From contig NZ_JBGCCH010000001.1 in NCBI RefSeq assembly GCF_041261205.1, forward strand, positions 744,001-808,000: a DNA stretch of 64,000 bases, in the 5' to 3' direction. Below the pieces are notes generated by a model. That model made no database searches and was not told the origin of the DNA. It saw only the letters and a list, made by a program, of their open reading frames with translations. Of the stretch, positions 1 to 9,460 are shown piece by piece (position 1 is the first letter of the stretch; the number at the start of each line of letters is the position of its first letter). Source of the stretch: Catenulispora sp. MAP5-51. GTDB taxonomy: Bacteria > Actinomycetota > Actinomycetes > Streptomycetales > Catenulisporaceae. A program made the position numbers and the translations under genes.

Positions 1-863
1 CCGTTCACCTCGATCCGCATCGCGTTCTTCCGGCCCGGCGCGAAGCGCGTGGCCTCGAACGTGGCCACCGCCCCGCCCTCGCAGTCGGCGAAGAACACCG
101 CCGCGTCGTCGACGGTGACCGGGCCGCGCTCGGTGCCGGCCGCGCCGCTGAGCCCCGAGGCGGCCGTGGCCAGCGGCCGCTCCGGCACGAAGGTGCGTGT
201 CAGGGCACTCACTCCGGTCAGGCGACGGCCGGTCAGGAAATAGGCGAGGTCCACCAAGTGCGCGCCGAGGTCGCCGAGCGCCCCGGATCCCGCTTCCTCT
301 TTACGGAGCCGCCACACCAGCGGGAACTCCGGATCGTTGATCCAGTCCTGCAAGTAGACGGCCCGCACGTGCCGGATCTCGCCGAGCCTGCCCTGGGCCA
401 CCAGATCCCGCGCCAGCGCGAGCGCCGGAGTGCGCCGGTAGTTGAACCCGACCATGGACAGCACTCCGCGCGTCGCCGCCTCCTCGGCCGCCACCGCCAT
501 CTCCCGCGCCTCGGCGAGGGTGTTGGCCAGCGGTTTCTCGCACAGCACGTGCTTGCCCGCGGCCAGCGCCGCCAGCGCGATCTCGGCGTGCAGCGCGCCG
601 GGCGTGGTGATGTCGACGACGTCGATGTCGTCCCGCTCGACCAGCGTGCGCCAGTCGTCGGTCCAGGACTGCCAGCCCCAGGCGCGCGCCGCGCGCTCGA
701 CGGATCCGGCGTTGCGGCCGGCGATCGCGGTCAGCTCCGGCTCCAGCGGCAGGTCGACAGCGCGTCCGACGGCCTGCCAGGCCAGGGAGTGCATCCGGCC
801 CATGAAGCCGTGTCCGACCAGGCCGATCCGCAGGGCGGCGGGCGTGCTGCTCGTCGGACTCAC
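1..863 (-). CDS. Gfo/Idh/MocA family oxidoreductase (3' end cut by window edge)
   Basis: Predicted NAD(P)-dependent sugar or inositol-type dehydrogenase. The visible 287 residues start with a Rossmann motif (RIGLVGHGFMGRMHS), followed by the family signature EKPLANTLAEA around residue 105 and a GALGDLGAHLVDLAYFLTG segment typical of the C-terminal substrate domain. The C-terminus runs off the left edge. The GTG start at 863 overlaps the TGA of the upstream GH3 gene (GTGA), so the two are probably translationally coupled, and the enzyme may act on the sugar the GH3 releases. Substrate unknown. Confidence 0.88.
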   Translation of the reverse strand, partial: MSPTSSTPAALRIGLVGHGFMGRMHSLAWQAVGRAVDLPLEPELTAIAGRNAGSVERAARAWGWQSWTDDWRTLVERDDIDVVDITTPGALHAEIALAALAAGKHVLCEKPLANTLAEAREMAVAAEEAATRGVLSMVGFNYRRTPALALARDLVAQGRLGEIRHVRAVYLQDWINDPEFPLVWRLRKEEAGSGALGDLGAHLVDLAYFLTGRRLTGVSALTRTFVPERPLATAASGLSGAAGTERGPVTVDDAAVFFADCEGGAVATFEATRFAPGRKNAMRIEVN

Positions 864-3800
864 GATCCGGCCGCCGGCATCAGCTGCGCCATGTTGAACT
901 CGGCGACGTTCTTGTTGTCCCCGATGCCGCCTCCCCATTGCAGATAGCCGTTGCGGACGCCGGTGTCGACGTTGTTGAACATCGCGGAGATGGAGAACAC
1001 GCTGTTGGCCGTCGGCTGCACCGAGGTCAGGTCGCTCCACGGGATCGCGACTTCGTAGAGCGTGGTGTGGTCGGTGTCGTCCCGGGTGACGTGGACCTGC
1101 GCGTCGGTCACGAGTCCGGCGCCCTGCGAGGGGCTGATCCAGCGGTACAGCTGTGAGCTGGCCGGGGTGAGTGCGGCCCCGTATTCATAGTGGCCTTCCA
1201 GGGAGGCGTCGCTCGTCGCGGCCGAGGAGCCCGGCACCCCGGAGGTCGTCGAGACCTGGAGGCTGTCACCCTTCCAGATGTCCCCGCCGGTGCTGGTCTG
1301 GGAGAACGCGGCCTCGGTCATGTCGGCGGTGACGTAGAGGTTCTGAGCGTCCCAGTCGAACCACATCTTGCCCGACAGGTAGGAGTCGCCGCCGTAGGGC
1401 AGGGAGCCGTCCAACGACCCCCAGGTGCCGTCCGCGCTGGTCGAGAAGTTCACGGAGGGACCGTCCTGGACGTCGGCGACGGTCCAGGAGCTGCCCAGGC
1501 TCTTGTTCACCACGGGCAGGAAGGTGACATGCCCGCCGAGCGCCTCCGAGGACAGGCCGCCGGAGATGACGCTGCTGACGGTCAGCGGGTAGATCGTGGC
1601 GAAGCTGATGCCGGTCACCGGCACGGTCACCGTGGTCGTCGATCCGGCGGCGATGGTCGCGCTGACCGGAGCGGTTCCGGACAGGCTGCCCAGCTGCCAC
1701 TTGACCCCGGTCACCGTGGTGGGGGTGTCGGAGGGGTTGTTCAGCACGACCTGGAGCGCGCCGGCCGCCGGGCTGGTCGAGGTGATCACCGGCGTGGCCT
1801 GCTGCGGGGTGGCCCCGGAGGTCACGGTGACCGCGCTGACGGAGTCCTCCTTGTAGGGTCCTGCGGCACCGGTCAACGTGGTGCTGGCATCCAGCTCGGT
1901 CTGCGTGCCGGGGCTGGCGGCCGCCGGGATCGCGACGCTCCAGCTGGCGGTCGCCTTCTGGCCGGGGGCCAGGCTCTTCACCGATACCGGCGTGGAGGCG
2001 GTCGCGGTCCAGCCGGCCGGTGTGCTCAGGGCGAACTTCACGTCCCGAACGGGCTTGTCACCGCTGTTGGTGAAGGTCTCCGTCGCGGTGATCGTGGTGG
2101 CCGGCTTCACGATGGACGGAGCCTGCACGGCGAACGCGTCCCGCACCACGATCGGGGCGGTGCCGGTCACGCCGTTCACCGTCACCTTGATCGTGGCCGC
2201 GCCCGGCGCGTGCATGCTGACCACGCCGGAGTCGCTGACCGTGGCGACCCGCGGGTCGCTGCTGCTGTAGCGGACGAGCGCGTGGGCCAGGTCGACGAAG
2301 GACTGGTCGTCGTCGGAGGCCTCGACGATGTTCGCGGCCGGGGCGTGGTTCTGCTCCAGCGCCGCATTGGTGTCCGGCGCGATCCAGGGGTTGGCGCCGG
2401 TGAGGTCCAGGGTCTGGCCGGCGGTGAAGACCACCTGGTCGGGCTGGACGGCGACGGTCTGGACGTGCGGGGTCATGGTGCCGTGGACGGTCACGGCGCC
2501 GGTGCCGGCCGTCGTCGCGGAGTCCGGTCCGACGCGGAACTGGTAGGCGCCGTCGGCGACGACCTGCTTCAGGCTGGTCTCGTCCCACGCGCTCAGGCTG
2601 GAGACCTTCACCGCCAAGGTGATGTGCTGGCTCTGGCCGGGCTGGAGCGACTTCGTCTTCTGGAATCCGGCGAGCTGTCCGCGGGAGGTGTCGCCGCTCC
2701 CGGCACCGGGAGGCGCCGCGTACAGCTGGGCGACGGTGGTGCCGGCGACGGTTCCGGTGTTGGTGACGTCGAAGGAGACGTGCACGGTCCCGTCGGCGTC
2801 AGTGCTTTGCGGACCGACCTGCACGTGGGAGTACGTGAAGTCGCTGTAGGACAGGCCGTAGCCGAACGGGTAGGTCGGCGTGCCGGTGAAGTACTGGTAG
2901 GTCCGGCCCAGGCCGCCGGTCTGCGACGGGGTCAGGCCGTAGTTGTCCATCGGCGCGAGCTGGGCGTCGCCGGCGTACCAGGTGAAGTCCAGGTGCCCGG
3001 CCGGGTTCTGCCGGCCGAAGAGCACTTGGGCCAGCGCGGTGCCCTGGCTTTCGCCGTTGTAGCCGCTGAAGACGATGGCCGGGAAGTCCTTCTGCGCGTC
3101 CTGGATGTCGTACGGGCCGTCGGCCTGCATCACCAGCGCGGTCCGCGGATTGCCGATCGCTGCGACCTGGCTGATCAGCGAGTCGTAGTTGCCCGGCAGG
3201 GCCAGGGTGGCGCGGTCGTTGGCCTCGTCGGCCACGCTCAGGTCGGAGCCTGCGACCACGAGCACCAGGTCGGCGTTCTTGATCGCGGTCTGGGTCGCCG
3301 CCGAGCACACGGCCGGCGTGGTGATCTGGGTGCCGGTACCGCAGGCGTCGAAGGTGACGGTGGCCGACGGGTTCGCGGCCTTGACCGCCGCGGTGATCCC
3401 CTGCACGGCGTTCACTTGGAGCGTCGGCTCGCCGGAGTAGCCGCCGAGGGTCACCTTGTTCGCCAGGTCGCCGACGATCACGATGTTGTTCGTCTTGGCC
3501 GGGTCCACCGGCAGCAGCTTTGCGGAACTGCCGGCCAGCGCGCGGTTCTGGAGCAGCACGATGTCGTTCGCGGCGACCTGCTCGGCCAGCGTCTGGTGCG
3601 CCGGGGATTCGATCTGTGTCTTGGCGATCTTCGTATACGCCACCTTGCTGGCCGGGTCGAACTCGCCGGTCTCCATGCGCACGGTGAACAGCCGGGTCAG
3701 CGTGGCGTCGACGACTCCGGTGGAGAGCAGGCCGAGGTCGATGGCGGCGCCGATGTTCTGCGCGGTCATCTCACCGCCGGCGCAGTTCAGCTGGGTGCCG

Positions 3801-4888
3801 GCGCGGATCGCGAAGGCCTGGCCGCCGGCCGCCGCCGAGATCTGCTGACCGGTGGCGTTGTTCGTCCAGCTGGTGCCGTTGCTGGTCCAGCCCGGCGGGG
3901 CCCAGTCGTGGGAGGCGGCGCCGTAGACGTCGCCGATCGCGCCGCAGTCGGAGGTGGTGTAGCCGGCGAAGCCGTAGGTGGCTTGGAGGAGTTCGTCGAC
4001 GGTGTAGGTGTCGGCCGGGGACGGCGTGCCGTTCACCGCGTTGTAGGAGGTCATGATGCCCGAGACGTGGGCGTTCTGGACCAGGCTGGCGAACTGCTTG
4101 GTGTAGTAGTCCCGGATGTTGGCGTCGGTGGTGTCCGAGCTGCCGGTGTGCCGGGAGTCCTCGATGTTGTTCAGGGCGTAGTGCTTGGCGGTGGCGGCGA
4201 CCTTCAGATAAGGGGTCTGCTGCTGCCCGGTCATGCTCTGGCCCTGGTAGCCGTCGACGAAGGCGCCGGCCATCGTGGAGGTGAGGTAGGGGTCCTCGCC
4301 GAAGGACTCGTTCGTGCGTCCCCACAACGGATCGCGGTCCATGTTGACGTTCGGGGCCCAGAACGTCAGCGCGCCGTAGTCGCTCGCCGAGGGCCCCAGG
4401 TTGTTCTGCCCGGTCCCCCACAGCGACTTGTCCAGGAACCCGCGCACCTCATCGGATATCGCGGTGGTCTCCTTGTACGTCAGCGCCGGATCCCAGCTCA
4501 TCGTCGCGGCGAAGTTCACCGGGAAGCTGGTCGCGTGCACGCCGCCGGTGACGCCCCCGCGATCGGAGTCGGCGCCCAGCGTGTTGACCCCGTGCTGGCC
4601 CTCGCTCCAGTACGTGTACTCCTGCACGCCCAGGCGCGGGATCGCCGGCGCGCTGTTGGTCTGCAACTGCGCGACCTTCTCCGGCAGCGTCATCCGCGAC
4701 ACCAGATCCGCCGCGCGCTCGGCGAAGGAGTAGTGCGTGTCGAGGTAGATCGGCTGCGCGGACTGCGCGGACTGAGCCCCGCCCGGCGGCGCGGCGGTCG
4801 GCGAGGTGGCATACGCGGCGGTCGGTGCCAGTGCGAGGGCGATTGCGGTACAGAGCAGGGTGCGAACTGGGCGCATCATGGGATGCAT
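860..4888 (-). CDS. Secreted multidomain GH3 beta-xylosidase/beta-glucosidase with C-terminal CBM9-like domain
   Basis: 1342 aa with an N-terminal signal peptide (about 1-28, ending APTAAYA). GH3 N domain at about 55-400; the catalytic nucleophile is probably the Asp near residue 314 in YTTSDCGAIGD. GH3 C domain at about 440-650 and a fibronectin-III-like GH3 cap from about 683. Then come a Big-like domain (about 806-915), a NEW3-like domain (about 919-1010) and a C-terminal domain from about 1126 resembling the CBM9-like carbohydrate-binding fold. This is far longer than a simple GH3 (750-900 aa). Beta-xylosidase is favoured by the arabinoxylan context but the specificity is inferred. The start is uncertain: no strong ribosome site, and Met at 4879 or 4876 is also possible. 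Confidence 0.92.
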   Translation of the reverse strand: MHPMMRPVRTLLCTAIALALAPTAAYATSPTAAPPGGAQSAQSAQPIYLDTHYSFAERAADLVSRMTLPEKVAQLQTNSAPAIPRLGVQEYTYWSEGQHGVNTLGADSDRGGVTGGVHATSFPVNFAATMSWDPALTYKETTAISDEVRGFLDKSLWGTGQNNLGPSASDYGALTFWAPNVNMDRDPLWGRTNESFGEDPYLTSTMAGAFVDGYQGQSMTGQQQTPYLKVAATAKHYALNNIEDSRHTGSSDTTDANIRDYYTKQFASLVQNAHVSGIMTSYNAVNGTPSPADTYTVDELLQATYGFAGYTTSDCGAIGDVYGAASHDWAPPGWTSNGTSWTNNATGQQISAAAGGQAFAIRAGTQLNCAGGEMTAQNIGAAIDLGLLSTGVVDATLTRLFTVRMETGEFDPASKVAYTKIAKTQIESPAHQTLAEQVAANDIVLLQNRALAGSSAKLLPVDPAKTNNIVIVGDLANKVTLGGYSGEPTLQVNAVQGITAAVKAANPSATVTFDACGTGTQITTPAVCSAATQTAIKNADLVLVVAGSDLSVADEANDRATLALPGNYDSLISQVAAIGNPRTALVMQADGPYDIQDAQKDFPAIVFSGYNGESQGTALAQVLFGRQNPAGHLDFTWYAGDAQLAPMDNYGLTPSQTGGLGRTYQYFTGTPTYPFGYGLSYSDFTYSHVQVGPQSTDADGTVHVSFDVTNTGTVAGTTVAQLYAAPPGAGSGDTSRGQLAGFQKTKSLQPGQSQHITLAVKVSSLSAWDETSLKQVVADGAYQFRVGPDSATTAGTGAVTVHGTMTPHVQTVAVQPDQVVFTAGQTLDLTGANPWIAPDTNAALEQNHAPAANIVEASDDDQSFVDLAHALVRYSSSDPRVATVSDSGVVSMHAPGAATIKVTVNGVTGTAPIVVRDAFAVQAPSIVKPATTITATETFTNSGDKPVRDVKFALSTPAGWTATASTPVSVKSLAPGQKATASWSVAIPAAASPGTQTELDASTTLTGAAGPYKEDSVSAVTVTSGATPQQATPVITSTSPAAGALQVVLNNPSDTPTTVTGVKWQLGSLSGTAPVSATIAAGSTTTVTVPVTGISFATIYPLTVSSVISGGLSSEALGGHVTFLPVVNKSLGSSWTVADVQDGPSVNFSTSADGTWGSLDGSLPYGGDSYLSGKMWFDWDAQNLYVTADMTEAAFSQTSTGGDIWKGDSLQVSTTSGVPGSSAATSDASLEGHYEYGAALTPASSQLYRWISPSQGAGLVTDAQVHVTRDDTDHTTLYEVAIPWSDLTSVQPTANSVFSISAMFNNVDTGVRNGYLQWGGGIGDNKNVAEFNMAQLMPAAGS

Positions 4889-4981
4889 ATAAAACCCGGG
4901 ATGTTATGCGCGGCAAGGCTAGCCGTGAACATTTCCCTTGCAGGCTTCTGATCTGCGAGAACGTCACCTGATTCTCTGGTG

Positions 4982-5011
4982 GATAAAGCATAAGATCGCG
5001 CAGACTGTCAA
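4982..5011 (-). promoter_or_regulatory. Candidate promoter for the GH3-oxidoreductase operon
   Basis: Read on the minus strand, TTGACA (5011-5006) is followed after 18 nt by TTTATC (4987-4982), about 94 nt before the GH3 start. The -35 is a consensus match and the -10 is weak. It lies between divergent genes, so it could only serve the minus-strand operon. Confidence 0.4.
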
Positions 5012-5081
5012 TTAAGTGGGTTACCATGTGGCCCATGGCAACGGCTGGACCCCTTCACCAGCTCGCCACCTGGGAGCCCGC

Positions 5082-5918
5082 ATGAAGATCTTCATCTCCT
5101 CCGACATGGAGGGCACCGCCGGCGTGGTCAACTGGGACCAGTGCCGCCCCGGCCAGCAGGACTACGAGCACTACCGCGCCCTGCTCCAGGCCGAGGTGAA
5201 CGCCGCCATCGACGGCGCGAACCGGGCCGGCGGGCCGCACGAGTTCCTGGTCAACGATTCGCACGGCCGGATGGCGAACCTGCGTCCCGAGCAGCTGAGC
5301 GGGGAGGCCTCGTATCTGTCGGGGCACCACAAGCCGCTGTACATGATGCAGGGCCTGGACGAGTCGTTCGACGCGATCTTCTTCGTGTCCTACCACGGCT
5401 CGGCTTCGGCCGGTCCGGCCACGCTGTCGCACACCTACAACCCGGCGGCGGTCGCCGAGGCGCGGCTCAACGGCGAGATCGCCGGGGAGTCCGGGATCAA
5501 CTCGCTGGTCGCGGCCGACCTCGGGGTGCCGGTCGTGCTGGTCACCGGCGACCAGACCACGGCGAGCGAGCTGAAGACGTTCTGGCCCGAGGCGCGCGCC
5601 GCCGTGGTCAAGCAGTCGGTCTCCCGGTTCGCCGCGGAGAGCCTGCATCCGGCGCGGGCCAACCGGCTGATCGCCGAGCAGGCGCAGCAGGCGATCGAGA
5701 CTCTGCGCGGCGGCATGGCCCCGGTCCACATCGAGCGCCCGAGCACCCTCACCGTCCGCCTGCGCAATCCGGACCTGGCCGAGATGGCGACCTGGCTGGA
5801 GCGCGTCGAGCCGGACCCATCCGATCCCACCGTCGTGCACCTGCGCGACGAAGACCTGATCCGGCTCTACCGCACCTTCATCACCTTGGTCCTGCTCACC
5901 CGGGGCATCGCCGAGTAG
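5082..5918 (+). CDS. dppA: M55 family D-aminopeptidase (DppA-like)
   Basis: 278-aa zinc peptidase of the DppA family, which removes N-terminal D-amino acids from peptides. The N-terminus carries the metal-site signature ISSDMEGTAGV (Asp and Glu ligands), followed by NDSHG and a conserved SYHGSASAGP segment near residue 105, then GDQTTASE. The length matches the family. The ATG at 5082 was chosen because it begins exactly at the family start (MKIFISSDMEG) and has GGGAG just upstream. It stands alone, convergent with the LacI gene, and has no visible peptide-transport partner. Confidence 0.9.
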   Translation: MKIFISSDMEGTAGVVNWDQCRPGQQDYEHYRALLQAEVNAAIDGANRAGGPHEFLVNDSHGRMANLRPEQLSGEASYLSGHHKPLYMMQGLDESFDAIFFVSYHGSASAGPATLSHTYNPAAVAEARLNGEIAGESGINSLVAADLGVPVVLVTGDQTTASELKTFWPEARAAVVKQSVSRFAAESLHPARANRLIAEQAQQAIETLRGGMAPVHIERPSTLTVRLRNPDLAEMATWLERVEPDPSDPTVVHLRDEDLIRLYRTFITLVLLTRGIAE

Positions 5919-5953
5919 GGCGACGTCCGGCGACCGGCGTCCCCGGGCGCAGC

Positions 5954-6988
5954 TCAGCGCGCGATCCCCGCCGTGCTCTCCCGCACCTTCAACGTGAACG
6001 GCGCCCGCACGTCCTGCGGCTCCATGCCCTTGTCCCCGCGTCCGCCGCGGATCGGGTCCACGCGCCGGTCGGCCAGGTTCACGGCCGCCTCGGCGATCGC
6101 CGCCTTGTCCGGGGCGATGGTGGTCAGCGACGGGAGGCTGTAGCTGCCCTCGGCGATGTCGTCGAAGCCGGCGACGGCCACCTGGTCCGGCACCGAGACG
6201 CCGCGCTCGGCGCCGGCGCGCATCGCGCCGATGGCCAGCAGGTCGTTGCAGCAGAAGACGGCGTCCGGCGGTTCGGGCAGCGCGAGCAGGTGCGCCATGG
6301 CCTCGGCGCCGTCGGCGCGCTGGTAGTTCTCCACCGCGACGACCAGGTCCGGGTCGGTCGCGATCCCCGCGGCATCGAGCGCCTGCCGATATCCGGCGGT
6401 GCGCAGCAGGCCGGTGCCGCCGTTCTTGGCCGGCTGGTCGCCGATGATCGCGATGCGGCGGCGGCCGATGCCGATGAGGTGCTCCACGACCGTGCGGGCG
6501 GCGGCGACGTTGTCGATCGCGACGTGGTCGGCCGGGCCCGGGATGTCGCGCTCGCCGAGCAGGACCAGCGGGGTCCCGGGGTCGGCGCGTCGCAGGTCGT
6601 CCGGTTCCATGGCCAGCGGGCTCAGGATCGCGGCGTCGATGCGCTGCGGGCCCATCGAGGTGATGACCGCCTGCTCGCGCTCGCGGGAGCCCTGCGTCTG
6701 CTCGACGAGCACCGTCCACTGCCTGCGGTGCGCGGCGGTGATCACCAGCCCGGTGAGCTCGGCGAAGTACGGGTTGTCCAGCTCGGGCACGGCCAGCACG
6801 ATGAAGCCGGTCCGGCCCTTGCGCAGGTTCCGCGCGCCGAGGTTGGGGCGGTAGCCGGTCTCGGCGATCGCGGCTTCCACGCGCTCGCGTGTCGCCGGGG
6901 TGATGAAGGCGTAGCCGTTCACCACGTTCGAGACCGTCTTGATCGAGACGCCGGCCCGTTCGGCCACGTCCTTCAGTGTTGGGGGCAC
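5954..6988 (-). CDS. LacI family transcriptional regulator
   Basis: 344-aa repressor. The N-terminal helix-turn-helix and hinge are clear (LKDVAERAGVSIKTVSNVVNG; RERVEAAIAETGYRPN), followed by a periplasmic-binding-protein-like effector domain (FIVLAVPELDNPYFAEL, GIGRRRIAIIGD, VAVAGFDDIAEGSYSLPSLTTIAPD). GTG start at 6988. It is divergent from the sugar ABC transporter/GH51 operon and most likely represses it and itself, released by an arabinose- or xylose-containing oligosaccharide. The effector is inferred from neighbours. Confidence 0.93.
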   Translation of the reverse strand: MPPTLKDVAERAGVSIKTVSNVVNGYAFITPATRERVEAAIAETGYRPNLGARNLRKGRTGFIVLAVPELDNPYFAELTGLVITAAHRRQWTVLVEQTQGSREREQAVITSMGPQRIDAAILSPLAMEPDDLRRADPGTPLVLLGERDIPGPADHVAIDNVAAARTVVEHLIGIGRRRIAIIGDQPAKNGGTGLLRTAGYRQALDAAGIATDPDLVVAVENYQRADGAEAMAHLLALPEPPDAVFCCNDLLAIGAMRAGAERGVSVPDQVAVAGFDDIAEGSYSLPSLTTIAPDKAAIAEAAVNLADRRVDPIRGGRGDKGMEPQDVRAPFTLKVRESTAGIAR

Positions 6989-7036
6989 CTGTCGGGTCCG
7001 CCCTTCCCGTGAGTTCGTGCGGCTCAGCCTACGCCT

Positions 7037-7062
7037 TTACAACGTTGTAGACAACGATGTAG
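7037..7062. promoter_or_regulatory. Tandem LacI-type operator candidates
   Basis: Two adjacent 10-mers, ACAACGTTGT (7039-7048, a perfect palindrome within TTACAACGTTGTAG) and ACAACGATGT (7051-7060), sit between the divergent LacI and ABC-transporter genes. LacI family operators typically have a central CG, as here. A third related element, ACACGTCGTAGAC, lies at 7132-7144 near the transporter start. Assignment to the adjacent regulator is inference. Confidence 0.6.
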
Positions 7063-7190
7063 AACTGACCCCACCCCGATTTCCGTGACGTGACCGGAGT
7101 CACACACCGGGGGCGTTCCGGTACCTCGCGGACACGTCGTAGACAAGATCAAGTCAAGAACGAGACATCCCTCACAGACATCGAGGACCC

Positions 7191-8456
7191 ATGAAGACGC
7201 ACGTGAAAGTCGCCGCAGCGGCCGTCGCCGCCGCCGGCTTGCTCGCCGCCGCGGGTTGCAGCAGCTCCTCCTCGGCCGGCTCCGGGTCCGGCGGCGGCGT
7301 GGTGAAGCTGTCCGTGCTGACCGGCTTCACCGGCCCGGACGGACCCTCCTACCAGGCTCTGGTCTCGCAGTTCAACGCCTCGCACCCGAACATCAAGGTC
7401 ACCATGGACATCCAGCCGTGGGACGCCATCGGACAGAAGCTGCCCTCGGAGTGGGCGACCGGGCAGGGCCCGGACCTGGCCACGCCGAACTTCGACCCGG
7501 GCGTGATCTTCAACTACATCAAGACGAACTCGGTGCTGCCGCTGGACTCCTCGGTCGGCGCCGGCGACAGCCAGATCGACTCCGCGGCGTTCCCGTCCGC
7601 GGTGACCAAGGCCTTCACGGTCAACGGGCACCTGTACGCGGTCCCGGCGAACCTCGCGACCGTCGCGCTCTACTACAACAAGACGATGTTCACCGCGGCC
7701 GGCATCACGGAGGCGCCGAAGACCTCGGACGAGTTCGTCGCCGACGTCAAGAAGCTGACCCTGGGCGGCGCGAACCCGACGCAGTACGGCATCTCCCTGG
7801 CCGACCACCAGACCATCGAGATGTGGCCGATCCTGCAGTGGATGAACGGCGGCGACATCGTCGGCCCCGACGGCTGCGCGACCATCGACTCCGCGGCCAG
7901 CGTGCAGGCCCTGCAGACCTGGGCCGGCCTGGTGCAGAACAACCACGTCAGCCCGGTCGGCCAGACCGGCGCCGACGCCGACACGCTGTTCTCGGCGAAG
8001 AAGGCCGCGATGGAGCTCAACGGCCCCTGGGCCGCCGACGGCTTCCGCAAGGCCGGCATCGACCTGGGCATCGCGCCGGTCCCGGTGGGCTCGGCCGGTC
8101 CGGTCACCCTGGCCTCGACCGTGCCGATGATGATCGCCAAGAACACCAAGCACAAGGAACAGGCTCTGGAGTTCCTGAGCTGGTGGACCGGCAAGACCGC
8201 GCAGGCCTCGTTCTCCAAGGGCTCCGGGTACCCGCCGGCGCGCAGCGACGTCACGGTCGACGACCCGAACGTCGCGGTGTTCGCCCAGGGCCTGCCCACC
8301 GCGCGGCTGTACCTGGCCGGGCTGCCGACCTCCTCGCAGATCGACACCGACGTCTACACGCCGCTGCTGGGCCAGCTGACCCGCGGCGCGGACGCCCAGA
8401 AGTCGGCCGACGCCGCGGCCAAGTCCATCAACCAGCTCACCGGCTGCAAGAGCTGA
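7191..8456 (+). CDS. Sugar ABC transporter substrate-binding lipoprotein
   Basis: 421-aa extracellular solute-binding protein of the family-1 (MalE/UgpB-like) type. Signal peptide with lipobox LAAAGC, then a Ser/Gly-rich linker. Family segments include LTGFTGPDGPSYQALVSQFNASHPNIKV, YAVPANLATVALYYNKTMF and AALEFLSWWTG-like sequence near the C-terminus. GAGG at 7183-7186 sets the ATG. First gene of the transporter operon ending in a GH51 arabinofuranosidase, so arabino-oligosaccharides are the likely ligand (inference). No ATPase gene is in the operon; a shared MsiK-like ATPase elsewhere is usual in actinomycetes. Confidence 0.95.
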   Translation: MKTHVKVAAAAVAAAGLLAAAGCSSSSSAGSGSGGGVVKLSVLTGFTGPDGPSYQALVSQFNASHPNIKVTMDIQPWDAIGQKLPSEWATGQGPDLATPNFDPGVIFNYIKTNSVLPLDSSVGAGDSQIDSAAFPSAVTKAFTVNGHLYAVPANLATVALYYNKTMFTAAGITEAPKTSDEFVADVKKLTLGGANPTQYGISLADHQTIEMWPILQWMNGGDIVGPDGCATIDSAASVQALQTWAGLVQNNHVSPVGQTGADADTLFSAKKAAMELNGPWAADGFRKAGIDLGIAPVPVGSAGPVTLASTVPMMIAKNTKHKEQALEFLSWWTGKTAQASFSKGSGYPPARSDVTVDDPNVAVFAQGLPTARLYLAGLPTSSQIDTDVYTPLLGQLTRGADAQKSADAAAKSINQLTGCKS

Positions 8457-8521
8457 CGCGGTAGGGCCGACGACGAATACGCAGACGAATACGCAGAAGA
8501 AGACGACGAAGAAGGCAATCG

Positions 8522-9460
8522 ATGGCACATCTCGCTGAACCAGCTGCCGACGCCCCGGCGCGGCCGCGCGGACCGGAACGCCGGGGCAGGAGCCGGCTGT
8601 CCCGGATCAACCCCGCCTACCTGTTCGTGGCGCCCGCGCTCCTGCTGGCCGCTGTGTTCATCGTCTGGCCGATCGTCCAATCGGGCTGGATGAGCCTGCA
8701 CGACTGGACGATCGGCGACGACTCGCACAAGTGGCTGGGCTTCGGGAACTACACCGAGCTCTTCCACGACTCGCGCTTCTGGAACGCGCTGAAGGTCACG
8801 CTCGTGTACGCCTTCTTCGTCGTCATCGGCCAGGTGGCGATCGGGCTGGCGCTGGCCCAGTGGCTGCGCCGCACCACCTGGTACACGATGCTGCTGCGCT
8901 CGGCGTTCTTCTTCCCGACGATCGCCTCGCTGGCCGTCACCGGCATCATCTTCAAGTTCCTGCTGGACCCGCAGGTCGGCCTGGTCGACGGCTGGCTGGG
9001 CAAGGTCGGGGTCTCCTCGCAGGCCTGGCTGCAGGACACGCACCTGGCGCTGCCGGCGCTGATCGCGGTCGGGATCTGGAAGAACTTCGGCTTCTCGATG
9101 ATCGTCCTGCTCGCCGGCGTCCAGGGGGTCCGCAAGGAGCTCCTGGAGGCCGCGACCCTGGACGGCGCCGGCCCGGTCGCGCGGTTCCGGCACGTGACCC
9201 TGCCGGCCCTGCGCCCGGCGATCCTGTTCACGGTCGTGATCGGCACGGTCAACGCCCTGCAGCTGTTCGACCTGACGTACGTGATGACCGACGGCGGGCC
9301 GCTGTTCCACACCGAGTCCATCGTCATGTACCTCTACCAGCGCGGATTCGTCGACTTCCGGCTCGGCTACGCCAGCGCGATCGCCTGGGTGCTGTTCCTG
9401 ATCATCATCGCCGTCTCCGTCGTGCAACTCCGAATGCTGAGGTACCGCGATGACGACTGA
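8522..9460 (+). CDS. Sugar ABC transporter permease (MalF/UgpA-like)
   Basis: 312-aa inner-membrane permease with six predicted hydrophobic segments (first at FVAPALLLAAVFIVWPIVQSG) and the cytoplasmic EAA loop EAATLDGAGPVARFRHVTLPAL that contacts the ATPase. It follows the binding protein by 65 nt and overlaps the next permease gene by 11 nt. Together they form the heterodimeric channel of a CUT1-type sugar importer. Confidence 0.95.
   Translation: MAHLAEPAADAPARPRGPERRGRSRLSRINPAYLFVAPALLLAAVFIVWPIVQSGWMSLHDWTIGDDSHKWLGFGNYTELFHDSRFWNALKVTLVYAFFVVIGQVAIGLALAQWLRRTTWYTMLLRSAFFFPTIASLAVTGIIFKFLLDPQVGLVDGWLGKVGVSSQAWLQDTHLALPALIAVGIWKNFGFSMIVLLAGVQGVRKELLEAATLDGAGPVARFRHVTLPALRPAILFTVVIGTVNALQLFDLTYVMTDGGPLFHTESIVMYLYQRGFVDFRLGYASAIAWVLFLIIIAVSVVQLRMLRYRDDD

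Noticed and set aside
1190-4951. A 1253-codon plus-strand open frame opposite the GH3 gene
   Set aside because: Gly/Arg/Val-rich translation with no family motif. It mirrors a high-GC antisense frame of a well-supported GH3 gene.
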